64,000 nt of DNA, taken from contig NZ_MVDE01000016.1 of assembly GCF_002843385.1 (NCBI RefSeq), positions 1-64,000 on the forward strand. Reading direction: 5' to 3'. Shown one piece after another: positions 1-8,500 of the stretch; position 1 is the first letter of the stretch, and every line of letters begins with the position of its first letter. A model generated the notes under the pieces. It saw only the letters and a program-made list of their open reading frames with translations. It searched no databases and was not told where the DNA came from. The stretch comes from Labilibaculum manganireducens (lineage in GTDB: Bacteria > Bacteroidota > Bacteroidia > Bacteroidales > Marinifilaceae). Both the position numbers and the translations under genes were made by a program.

Positions 1-75
1 TTTTGTCTGCTTTCTCAGAAGGTAAAGTAATTCTGATTCACTTTCGGTGATTTCTACATCTATAATTTTTGGCAT
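1..75 (-). CDS. N-terminal fragment of an unidentified protein
   Basis: An ATG at 75 opens a reading frame that stays open for 25 codons to the window edge, starting MPKIIDVEITESESELLYLL. It is divergent from the ATPase gene at 307. The short strand-like start followed by a leucine-rich helix resembles the N-terminus of some helix-turn-helix transposases of the IS630 type, but 25 residues are too few to assign a family. Its continuation lies outside the window. Confidence 0.4.
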   Translation of the reverse strand, partial: MPKIIDVEITESESELLYLLRKQTK

Positions 76-190
76 ATACTAAGATAAGTTTTTTTTTGAG
101 TAAATTAACAAACAGAACCGTATTACACATAAAATCGCAATACTTACTATAGTGTAGAAATCATTTAAGGAATTACATCATCCAAAACCA

Positions 191-281
191 TTGAAAAGTT
201 CATGGTATACCTGAAGATTTCATGAAAATGATGAAAAGTTTACGTTATACTTGAAACTTTTACGTATTTTTGTAAAAGTTT
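191..281. promoter_or_regulatory. Array of direct and inverted half-sites upstream of the DUF4143 ATPase
   Basis: GAAAAGTT occurs at 193-200 and 233-240 inside a 34-bp imperfect direct repeat (191-224 and 231-264, offset 40 bp). The inverse AACTTTTAC is at 255-263 and GTAAAAGTT at 272-280, so the second direct copy forms a palindrome with the inverse site (AAAAGTTT/AAACTTTT), and the inverse site forms another with the last one (ACTTTTAC/GTAAAAGT). A TATTTTTG element (265-272), matching the Bacteroidota -7 consensus, lies between the last two sites. The arrangement suggests an operator for a dimeric regulator; the regulator is not known. Confidence 0.5.
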
Positions 282-306
282 CTGTTGTATATTAAATAAT
301 TCTGTG

Positions 307-1518
307 ATGAATATTCCCAAAAATATAATTTCGAGAGATAGTTATATCTCGAAAATTGAACCTTTTATTAATACTTCATTGATTAAGGTACTAACTGGGC
401 AAAGGCGTGTTGGTAAATCATATTTGCTTTTTCAGTTAATGAATCTTATTTCTGAAAAAGAAAACAATGCAAACATCATTTATATAAATTTAGAGGATCT
501 TACTTTTGATCATATCAAAACTGCGAAAGATTTGAATGAATATGTGATTAAGAATTTATCATCAACACATCCTAATTATGTATTTGTGGATGAGATTCAG
601 GATGTCGACGATTTTGAGAAAGCATTACGATCCCTGGCATTAAATGATAATATTGATATTTATATTACGGGTAGTAATGCTAAAATGCTTTCAGGAGAAC
701 TCGCGACCACTTTAAGTGGACGATATATTGAGTTCACTGTTTATAGCTTATCATACCTCGAGTTTTTAAAATTTCATACTCTTGACAATTCTGATGATAG
801 TTTAGCTTTATTTATGAAATATGGTGGTTTGCCTTATATTACGAACTTACCTCTTAACGATGATGTTATTTTTGAATACCTCAAAAATATATACAGCACT
901 ATTATCTACCGAGATGTAGTAAGTAGATACAATCTAAGAAATTCACAATTTTTGGAACGCTTGGTCATTTTTTTAGCAGATAATGTAGGTAGTCTTTTTT
1001 CTGCGAAAAAAATTAGTGATTTTTTAAAATCACAGAAGGTGAGTATTTCCTCACAACAGATTCAAAACTATATCAAATATCTATCAAGTGCATTTATTAT
1101 TCTTCCTGCCAGACGATATGATATTGTAGGGAAACGAATCTTTGAAATAGGGGACAAATATTTCTTTGAAAACATTGGAATTCGAAATGCCATAGTGGGC
1201 TATAAAACGAATGATATTGCTAAAATACTTGAAAATGTAGTTTACAATCATCTGCTATTTTGCGGATATACTGTCAAAGTGGGAGTTTTAAATACTCAGG
1301 AAATAGATTTTGTCTGTGAAAGAAATAATGAGAAGAAGTATGTGCAAGTTTCATATCTTTTAGAGAAGGAAGAAACTATTAAAAGAGAATTTGGTAATCT
1401 TCTTAAGATAGATGACAATCATTCTAAAGTTGTTGTTTCAATGGATAAGTTAGCTGGAGATGGCTACGATGGGGTTGATCACAGCTACATTAGAGACTTT
1501 TTGAGTACTATTTATTAA
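307..1518 (+). CDS. AAA family ATPase with C-terminal DUF4143 domain
   Basis: A P-loop ATPase of about 403 residues in the AAA_14/DUF4143 family. The Walker A motif GQRRVGKS lies near residue 31-38, the Walker B/ED motif VFVDEIQD near 93-100, and a sensor-like ITGSN follows. The C-terminal DUF4143 part ends with TQEIDFVCER and YVQVSY, which recalls the core of a PD-(D/E)XK nuclease fold, though not all catalytic residues are evident. Two starts are adjacent, GTG at 304 and ATG at 307; I prefer ATG. The gene stands alone behind an array of palindromic half-sites. The biological role of this widespread accessory family is not settled, so none is assigned. Confidence 0.9.
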   Translation: MNIPKNIISRDSYISKIEPFINTSLIKVLTGQRRVGKSYLLFQLMNLISEKENNANIIYINLEDLTFDHIKTAKDLNEYVIKNLSSTHPNYVFVDEIQDVDDFEKALRSLALNDNIDIYITGSNAKMLSGELATTLSGRYIEFTVYSLSYLEFLKFHTLDNSDDSLALFMKYGGLPYITNLPLNDDVIFEYLKNIYSTIIYRDVVSRYNLRNSQFLERLVIFLADNVGSLFSAKKISDFLKSQKVSISSQQIQNYIKYLSSAFIILPARRYDIVGKRIFEIGDKYFFENIGIRNAIVGYKTNDIAKILENVVYNHLLFCGYTVKVGVLNTQEIDFVCERNNEKKYVQVSYLLEKEETIKREFGNLLKIDDNHSKVVVSMDKLAGDGYDGVDHSYIRDFLSTIY

Positions 1519-1603
1519 TAGATCATCTATATATTATAACCGGAAAGTTTGCAAACAAAAAAAGCGCCCACGGTGGAAGCCCGTAAACGCCTTATCTTTA
1601 GTG

Positions 1604-1677
1604 TGGAGAATACCGGAATCGAACCGGTGACCTTTTGACTGCCAGTCAAACGCTCTAGCCAACTGAGCTAATCCCCC
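1604..1677 (-). tRNA. tRNA-Ala (GGC anticodon)
   Basis: The minus strand folds into a standard cloverleaf: acceptor GGGGGAT with ATTCTCC, a D arm with GCTC/GAGC, an anticodon stem TTTGA/TCAAA around the loop CTGGCAG, and a T arm ACCGG-TTCGATT-CCGGT. The anticodon is GGC. The third acceptor pair is G-U, the classic alanine identity element, and the discriminator is A. The 3' CCA is not encoded. Confidence 0.95.
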
Positions 1678-1729
1678 ATCATTTTTATGAGGAGTAAAAG
1701 AAAAATACTTGATCCCCTCAATTGGAGTG

Positions 1730-1759
1730 CAAATATAAATGAAAATTACACATCTCAAA
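1730..1759 (-). promoter_or_regulatory. Promoter of tRNA-Ala
   Basis: On the minus strand TTTG (1759-1756) is followed after 18 bases by TATATTTG (1737-1730), an exact match to the Bacteroidota TAnnTTTG -7 element. Transcription would start near 1724, about 47 bases before the tRNA. Confidence 0.65.
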
Positions 1760-1815
1760 ATATAAGTAGGATGATTTTTTTGAAATTAAAACATTTTTTG
1801 ATTTTATACGTAAGG

Positions 1816-1943
1816 ATAAGAAGAGTGAAGAATCTATTTTAGTTCGAAAATTGTTTATCAATAGACAATTGATTGGTAGCAATGTATAGTGTGTGTATTA
1901 GGTAGGATGAGTACGGGCTTAATAGATTCTTCACTCTTCCTAT
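1816..1943. repeat. Non-coding element bounded by 23-bp inverted repeats
   Basis: The gap 1678-2234 holds no convincing gene. Within it, 1821-1838 (AAGAGTGAAGAATCTATT) is a perfect reverse complement of 1921-1938; the match extends outward to 1816 and 1943 with one mismatch. The 82-bp interior contains a further hairpin (1850-1858 with 1861-1869, one wobble pair). No flanking target duplication and no T-run are visible. It could be a small miniature element or a structured transcript. Confidence 0.6.
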
Positions 1944-2234
1944 GTGTAAATTATAATTTAGATTGGCTATAAAGAAAAAATCGACTAAGTTTATAGTTCA
2001 TTTATACACAGAGGTTTTATCCTAATTTAAATTACTGCAAACTTCCTATCTGAAATGTGAATTTTCAATCGTTTATCGGCTGAGAATCAAATTTATTGCT
2101 TAGGAAAATCAGTTTGCTTTTAATTTTTATATCTTTATGCCTCGAATTAATTTTCTAATCGAAAAGGATTTTGATTATAAAATTGAATTACTTAGTTTTA
2201 AGCGCTGAAATTAAAAGAAAATTAAAAGAAGATT

Positions 2235-2918
2235 ATGGAAGTTAAGAAGTCACCAAAAGCAGATCTTGAAAATAAGAGAGGTCTTTTTCTTGAGATTGGT
2301 CTGGCTCTTACTCTTGCCTTTGTACTTCTTGCATTTGAATGGAGTGTAGATTCTAGCGAAGCTACCGGCCTGCAAGATCAACAAGAAATGGAGGCAGAGG
2401 AAGAAATGATTCCTGTTACCAGACAAGAACCAATTAAGCCACCACCACCACCACCACCAGCTCCTAAAGTTGCTGATGTTTTGAACATCGTAGATAACGA
2501 AGAAGAGATTGAGGATGAACTAGAGATTGAAGATTCGGATGCTGACATGGATGCTGAAGTTGAAATTCAGGTTGTAGCGGAAGAGGAAGAAGAAGATGAA
2601 GCACAAGTTTTTGTAATTGTAGAAGATATGCCTGAATTTCCAGGAGGAGCTTTAGAGTTACAAAAATGGATTGCAAAATCGGTTAAATATCCTGTGATAG
2701 CGCAGGAAAATGGTATTACTGGTCGTGTTTTTGTAACTTTCGTTGTAAACAAAGTTGGAGCGGTCGAGCAAATTCGTGTAGTACGTGGAGTAGATCCATC
2801 TTTGGATAAGGAAGCTGTACGCGTAATTGGAGAAATGCCTAAATGGAAGCCTGGTAAACAGCGGGGTAAAGCTGTGAAAGTATCTTATACTGTACCTATT
2901 AACTTCCAATTACAATAA
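2235..2918 (+). CDS. Energy transducer TonB family protein
   Basis: A 227-residue TonB-type protein that would couple the proton-motive force to outer-membrane receptors. A short basic N-terminus precedes one membrane helix (about residues 17-37). A periplasmic linker follows with a seven-proline run near residue 70 and then very acidic Glu/Asp-rich stretches. The last ~90 residues are a TonB C-terminal domain (PEFPGG, GRVFVTFVVNKVG, KWKPGKQRGKAVKV, VPINFQL). No exbB/exbD neighbours are in the window. The gene ends in a strong terminator and appears monocistronic. Several TonB paralogues are usual in the phylum, so no symbol is given. Confidence 0.9.
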   Translation: MEVKKSPKADLENKRGLFLEIGLALTLAFVLLAFEWSVDSSEATGLQDQQEMEAEEEMIPVTRQEPIKPPPPPPPAPKVADVLNIVDNEEEIEDELEIEDSDADMDAEVEIQVVAEEEEEDEAQVFVIVEDMPEFPGGALELQKWIAKSVKYPVIAQENGITGRVFVTFVVNKVGAVEQIRVVRGVDPSLDKEAVRVIGEMPKWKPGKQRGKAVKVSYTVPINFQLQ

Positions 2919-2946
2919 AACAAATCTATAATTTTTTTAGATAGTA

Positions 2947-2976
2947 AAGGCTCTGATTTTTCAGAGCCTTTTTTTT
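2947..2976 (+). terminator. Terminator of the tonB-like gene
   Basis: A ten-base-pair stem AAGGCTCTGA (2947-2956) with TCAGAGCCTT (2961-2970), a four-base loop, then a T-run to 2976. Confidence 0.9.
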
Positions 2977-2991
2977 ATGACTTAAGCACTG

Positions 2992-3019
2992 TTGCTTTCT
3001 CGAATATTGTTTATTTTTG
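2992..3019 (+). promoter_or_regulatory. Promoter of hflX
   Basis: TTG at 2992-2994 and TATTTTTG at 3012-3019 match the Bacteroidota -33/-7 elements with start-to-start spacing of 20. The implied 5' untranslated region is long, about 115 bases. Confidence 0.5.
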
Positions 3020-3142
3020 CCCTGTAGTTTACGTACTTTGTTATTGGTATTTGTTTTAAGGTAGTCTTCTTACATCTATCTCTAAAAAGGAAATATTATT
3101 GATAAAGGCAACTAAGCCTTTGTTTTTTTGCAAATTGATTAA

Positions 3143-4369
3143 ATGGGAGAGAACCTAATATTAGATAGAGAAGTAGAAAAAGCAATTTTGATTGGTGTTA
3201 TCGATAAATCAAAAAACATGACTGAAAGCTTAGTTCAGGAGTATCTTGACGAACTGGACTTTCTTGCTTTAACTGCTGGAGCAGAAACGGTTAAGCGTTT
3301 CACTCAGAAGATGGACTATCCTCATCCAAAAACGTTTGTTGGGACGGGAAAGCTCGAGGAGATTCTTGATTACCTGGAAAGGAATGATGATATTAAACTG
3401 GTGATTTTCGATGATGAACTTTCACCATCACAGCTTAGAAATATTGAGCGGGCATTGCAGCGTAAGATTTTGGATCGAACAAATTTAATTTTGGACATAT
3501 TTGCCAGTCGTGCTCAAACGGCTAATGCAAAAACCCAGGTTGAGTTGGCTCAATATCAATATCTTCTTCCTCGATTAACAAGAATGTGGACTCACCTTGA
3601 ACGTCAGCGTGGAGGTATCGGTATGCGCGGTCCGGGTGAAAGCCAGATTGAGACCGACCGTAGAATAATACTTGATAAAATATCCAAGCTTAAGGAAGAT
3701 TTGATTAAGATTGATAAGCAAAAGGCAACCCAGCGTAAAAACCGGGGAAAAATGGTTCGTGTTGCACTGGTTGGATACACTAATGTTGGAAAATCAACTT
3801 TGATGAACATGATTAGTAAATCGGAGGTGTTTGCTGAGAATAAGCTCTTTGCAACATTAGATACTACTGTTCGCAAAGTAGTTATTCAAAATGTACCATT
3901 TTTATTGGCTGATACTGTTGGATTCATTCGGAAATTGCCTCATAATTTAGTCGAGTCATTTAAATCAACTTTGGATGAGGTGCGCGAGGCTGATATAATT
4001 TTGCATGTGGTTGATATTTCTCACCCTAATTTTGAGGATCAAATTAAGGTTGTGAATGAAACAATGCTTGAAATTGACAAACGTGAAAAACCAACCTTCT
4101 TGGTTTTTAATAAAATTGATGCTTTTACTTATGTGAAAAAAGATGAGGATGATCTTTTACCAAAAACAAGAGAGAATTACAGTTTGGAGGAATTAAAACA
4201 AATGTGGATTGCCAAAGGAGATACCCCTTGTTTGTTTATTTCTGCAGTGCATAAGCAAAATGTTGAGGAGTTTCGTGAGGTGGTTTACAATGCAGTAAAG
4301 GAAATACATTCGGCGCGTTTCCCGTATAATAACTTTTTATATCAGGATTATTCTAATTTAATGGATTAA
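3143..4369 (+). CDS. hflX: GTPase HflX
   Basis: A 408-residue ribosome-associated GTPase that splits or rescues stalled 70S ribosomes. The N-terminal HflX domain is followed by the signature linker RGGIGMRGPGESQIETDRR near residues 155-175. The G domain has G1 GYTNVGKST (211-219), G3 DTVGF and G4 NKID, all intact. The length is typical. It is transcribed alone from the promoter at 2992-3019 and converges with asd, the two genes sharing a hairpin at 4452-4481. Confidence 0.96.
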   Translation: MGENLILDREVEKAILIGVIDKSKNMTESLVQEYLDELDFLALTAGAETVKRFTQKMDYPHPKTFVGTGKLEEILDYLERNDDIKLVIFDDELSPSQLRNIERALQRKILDRTNLILDIFASRAQTANAKTQVELAQYQYLLPRLTRMWTHLERQRGGIGMRGPGESQIETDRRIILDKISKLKEDLIKIDKQKATQRKNRGKMVRVALVGYTNVGKSTLMNMISKSEVFAENKLFATLDTTVRKVVIQNVPFLLADTVGFIRKLPHNLVESFKSTLDEVREADIILHVVDISHPNFEDQIKVVNETMLEIDKREKPTFLVFNKIDAFTYVKKDEDDLLPKTRENYSLEELKQMWIAKGDTPCLFISAVHKQNVEEFREVVYNAVKEIHSARFPYNNFLYQDYSNLMD

Positions 4370-4451
4370 TTCATAAGAATGAAATTGATACATAGTTAAC
4401 ATGCGAACTGTTCTTATGTAACTTAAAGGATTGCCGTTCGCAAATAAAATG

Positions 4452-4481
4452 AAGGACAATGGAATTATTTCCATTGTCCTT
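4452..4481. terminator. Bidirectional terminator between hflX and asd
   Basis: A 13-bp perfect stem (4452-4464 with 4469-4481) with a TTAT loop between convergent genes. The flanking bases are T/A-rich on both strands but there is no long uninterrupted T-run. Confidence 0.7.
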
Positions 4482-4491
4482 ATTTATAGTC

Positions 4492-5481
4492 TCATACAAG
4501 ATTGTTTTTTGTAAGGTACTCTGCAATTTGAACTGCGTTTGTAGCAGCACCTTTTCGCAGGTTGTCTGAAACAATCCAAAGGTTTAAAGTATTCGGATTA
4601 GAAAAATCTCTACGTATTCTTCCAACAAATACTTCATCTTTTCCATGAGCATATTTTGGCATTGGGTATTCGTTTGTATCCAAATTGTCCTGAACAATTA
4701 CGCCTTCTGCTTCCGAAAGAATTTTTCTTACTTCGTCAAGATCAAAATCATTGGCAAATTCGATATTTATAGATTCTGAATGCCCCCCAACTACAGGTAC
4801 TCGAACAGCAGTAGCAGTTACCCTAATGCTGTCATCTTTTAAGATCTTCTTAGTCTCGTTGGACAATTTCATCTCTTCTTTGGTGTAGCCGTTTTCGGTA
4901 AATACATCGCAATGAGGCAGACAGTTTTTATCAATTTCGTATGGGTAAGCCATTTCTCCATCAATCCCATTTCTCTCATTTTCCAATTGCGAAACTGCTT
5001 TAACACCTGTTCCTGTGATTGATTGATAGGTTGAGATCACCAAACGTTCCATTTTGTATCGCTTATGCAAAGGAGCAAGGGCTACAACTAATTGTATGGT
5101 TGAGCAATTCGGATTCGCAATAATTTTGTCTTCAGTGGTTAAATCCACAGCATTTATTTCCGGAACAACCAATTTTTTGTCTTTATCCATTCGCCAAGCC
5201 GATGAATTATCTACAACTGTAGTACCTGCTTTTGCAAATTCAGGAGCCCATTTTAAAGAGGTGTCTCCACCAGCTGAAAAAATTGCAATTTGTGGTTTTA
5301 ATTCAATTGCATCTGTCATACTGATAACCTTGTATTTTTTTCCATTAAATACAACTTCTTTTCCTATAGATTTTTCACTGGCTACAGGATACAACTCACT
5401 AATCTGAAAATTTCTTTCTTCCAGAACCTCCAGTATTTTCTGACCAACCAAACCTGTGGCGCCAACAACTGCAATTCTCAT
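4492..5481 (-). CDS. asd: Aspartate-semialdehyde dehydrogenase
   Basis: A 329-residue NADPH-dependent enzyme that converts aspartyl-4-phosphate to aspartate semialdehyde, the branch step to lysine/DAP, threonine and methionine. The Rossmann motif GATGLVGQ is at residues 7-14, the catalytic Cys126 is in NPNCSTIQ, and the conserved GGHSE is near residue 235. The length is normal for the family. The gene is divergent from the giant secreted protein, sharing a 94-bp upstream gap. It supplies the same DAP pathway as dapD at 47.5 kb. Confidence 0.97.
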   Translation of the reverse strand: MRIAVVGATGLVGQKILEVLEERNFQISELYPVASEKSIGKEVVFNGKKYKVISMTDAIELKPQIAIFSAGGDTSLKWAPEFAKAGTTVVDNSSAWRMDKDKKLVVPEINAVDLTTEDKIIANPNCSTIQLVVALAPLHKRYKMERLVISTYQSITGTGVKAVSQLENERNGIDGEMAYPYEIDKNCLPHCDVFTENGYTKEEMKLSNETKKILKDDSIRVTATAVRVPVVGGHSESINIEFANDFDLDEVRKILSEAEGVIVQDNLDTNEYPMPKYAHGKDEVFVGRIRRDFSNPNTLNLWIVSDNLRKGAATNAVQIAEYLTKNNLV

Positions 5482-5575
5482 AACATAATGTGGTTTAAAT
5501 TGTTGATTATAAATTGGATTATAGTTAAATTAGCTTTTTGTTCAAAAGCCAAGTCAAATTTAAAAGGATTTTTCC

Positions 5576-8500
5576 ATGAAAAAAACTCTTTCTATTAAAT
5601 TGTTTTTATTGCTGTTTCTGCTGAATAGTAATTGTTTATATGCCGATGATATTTGGGAAATTGATTTTACCAGTGACATAGGCAAAGGTTATTGGGGTAG
5701 TAACTCAGATTTAACCGGAATTACGGATTGGTCTTTGGATGTTTCTAACTGCACTCTTTCTGATGATGAGGATTATGTGAAGGTGGTTGTAACAGGAGGT
5801 GGCAGATTTGAAGCTAAGGATATTGATGGGGAAGCTGTTTGGAAAAGTAAGTCAATAGATATCTCAGGTTTTACAGATGTATCAATTTCGCTTTTGGTGG
5901 CTGAAACGGGATCTTCGGCAAATGTTGAAAAATATGTGAAAGTGTATTACCAGTTGGATGGAGGAGCAGAAGTTCTTTTCGGTGTGAATGGCGAGAACAT
6001 AGGAAATTGGGGGAGTTCGGAAGTAGAACAATCAGGACTGAACGGGAGTCAATTGGTTGTGGTGGTACGACTGAATAACGAATTGGCCGGCGATAACAAA
6101 GTTTATTTTGATAATGTGGTCGTTACGGGAAGTCCTGTTGTTCCCAAGACCGATAACCTGACTCAAATTAGGGCTTCTGACAATCCTGTTGAGTCGAAAC
6201 TTCTCAGCACAAATTGTAATGAAAAAGAAAAGGCATTAACCTGCTTTCGATTTGTTATTGACGAAACAGCAGAAGCTGCAGATGGCCTTCCAACTAAAAT
6301 ATCAAGAATGATCTTTTACAATTCAAAGCCGGATAATGGGATAAATTGGAAAGATTGTTCGGGTGGCTTTTGCCTGTTTACAAATAATGAGGAGATTATT
6401 CCTCAAAATCTCATCATTGAATCAGATTCTATTTTAATGGATTTTGAAGAAAATCAAATAAGTATTCCCGATGCAGAAAAAATGGAATTTGAATTGCGCT
6501 GTTATTTAAACTCAGATCATCCTTTAACAGATGGTGAAACATTTCAATTGTATTGTAAAGATTCCGCGAAAAGCTTCGAAACTTTTGTGTCGGGCTCTGG
6601 TTTTAATCCTGCCAATGAAGAGCTTCCCTCTGCAATTCATAGTATTGAGGTTGAGGCCACACGAATGATCTTCTCTGGGTGTCCGGATACCCTTATTCGC
6701 AATAATGATTTTTCCATTTTAGTAACTGCTGTAGATGATTTTAATAATAAGGATCTTGATGTAAATTATGCGGTTTTATTATCCTTGGAAACCGGAACCG
6801 GAAATTTGGAATCGTTGAATGGATTCCAGAATTCATTTGTTAAAGGTGAGGTGAATTTTGAATCATTAAAATATTCCCATCCTGAATTCATAAAATTGGC
6901 TGTAAGCAATGATGTGCTGCCCAAGGCAATTTCAGAAAATATAAAGGTTGAGAATACATATGAATCACTTGTAAATGTGAATGATTCATATTCTTCAGAT
7001 TCTATCATCTCTTCCCTTTGCATTCGGGAAGTGGATGCGTTTGAAGTTTTTCGATTTTCGGTGACGGATTCGGGGAATGACAATGCTTCAACTATTCTTG
7101 AGCAGATAAGATTGATCGGATCGGAGAAAAACCAAGTGAATTGGAAGAAATCAATTGAAAAGTTCTTTGTAAAAGTGGATGGGGAGGTATTGGATGTTGA
7201 ATGTACTATAAAAGATAAACAAGTAGATATTCATTTTTTAGAGTCTGAGCTAAATAAGGAGATATTAAGTGAAGAAAGTGTCGGGTATTCTGTTTTTTGC
7301 TTTTTAAAAGAAGGAAAAACCATTGATGAAGAATTATTTCAAATGAAAATAGATTCTTTGCATGCGGGTTGGATTATTTCTGATGGAAGCAGTGGTCTTA
7401 GTTCTAATTTTGGCGGTAATTTGGTAGGGAAAGAGTTTACCCTTGAAGTAGAGGCCAAAGAAATGTTGTTTCAAACTGTTCCTGAATCAGTAAATTATCA
7501 GGAACAATTTACTGTTCTTGTTCAGCTTGTTGATAGTTTGGGAAACAGTGATACAAACTCTGAGTTTGAAATAGAACTTTCTCTGGCTTCCGGGAATGGA
7601 GAGCTTTCATCCGAAAATTTAAAGCTTACAAGTGAGGATGGAGATTTTCGATGGGAGGATTTAATTTATAGTGAAGCGGAAAATTTTACTCTTCAGGCGG
7701 AATGCGATCATTTCCCAACAATATTGAGTGATAATATATCAGGTGTTGACAAAACCTCTGTAATCGGCTCCGCGGATCCAATTTTAGCAAAACCACTCAG
7801 TTCATTGGCAACAACTCAAGATGATACCATATCTGTTCTCAATTTTAAAATATCAGATTTAGCTGCACACGATCAGTTACCAACAATAATTTCAAATTTG
7901 AAGTTTTACAACAAATATCCCGAGCATTACTTTTCCTGGGCAAAACATATTTCCGGAGCGGTTCTATTATCAAAAGGAGAGATGATTGCTGCATCATCAA
8001 ACATTAGTGATAATCGGATTGAGTTTAATTCATCGAAAGGCGTATTGGAACTGCCCAACAATTCGGAGATGAACTTATCTTTGGCGATTTTTTTTCGCAA
8101 GGGACAGCTTCCTGATAATGCGACTTTTCAGGTAGAAATACCAAAGGTTCATGAGTGGAAGTGTTTGGAAAGTGGCTCGAAGATACAGGAGATCTTACCG
8201 GATGACATTATATCTGAAATCCATTTTATTAAGGTTGAAGCTAGTCAACTCTCTTTTTCTTCATACCCTTTCGGGATTAATAATTCGGATGAGAAATTTT
8301 CTTTGAAAATTGCAGCCTGTGATCATTTTAAGAGTATAGATAAAGATGCAATTGGAGCAGTGCATCTCAGTTTGTTGGATGGGAATGGAGAATTAATTGT
8401 TGCGGATGACAATCTGGAATTAGTAAATGGGATTGTAGATTACGATTCCGTTCAATACAATGGAAATGAAGATTTTATCCTGAAGATTGAATCCAGTTTA

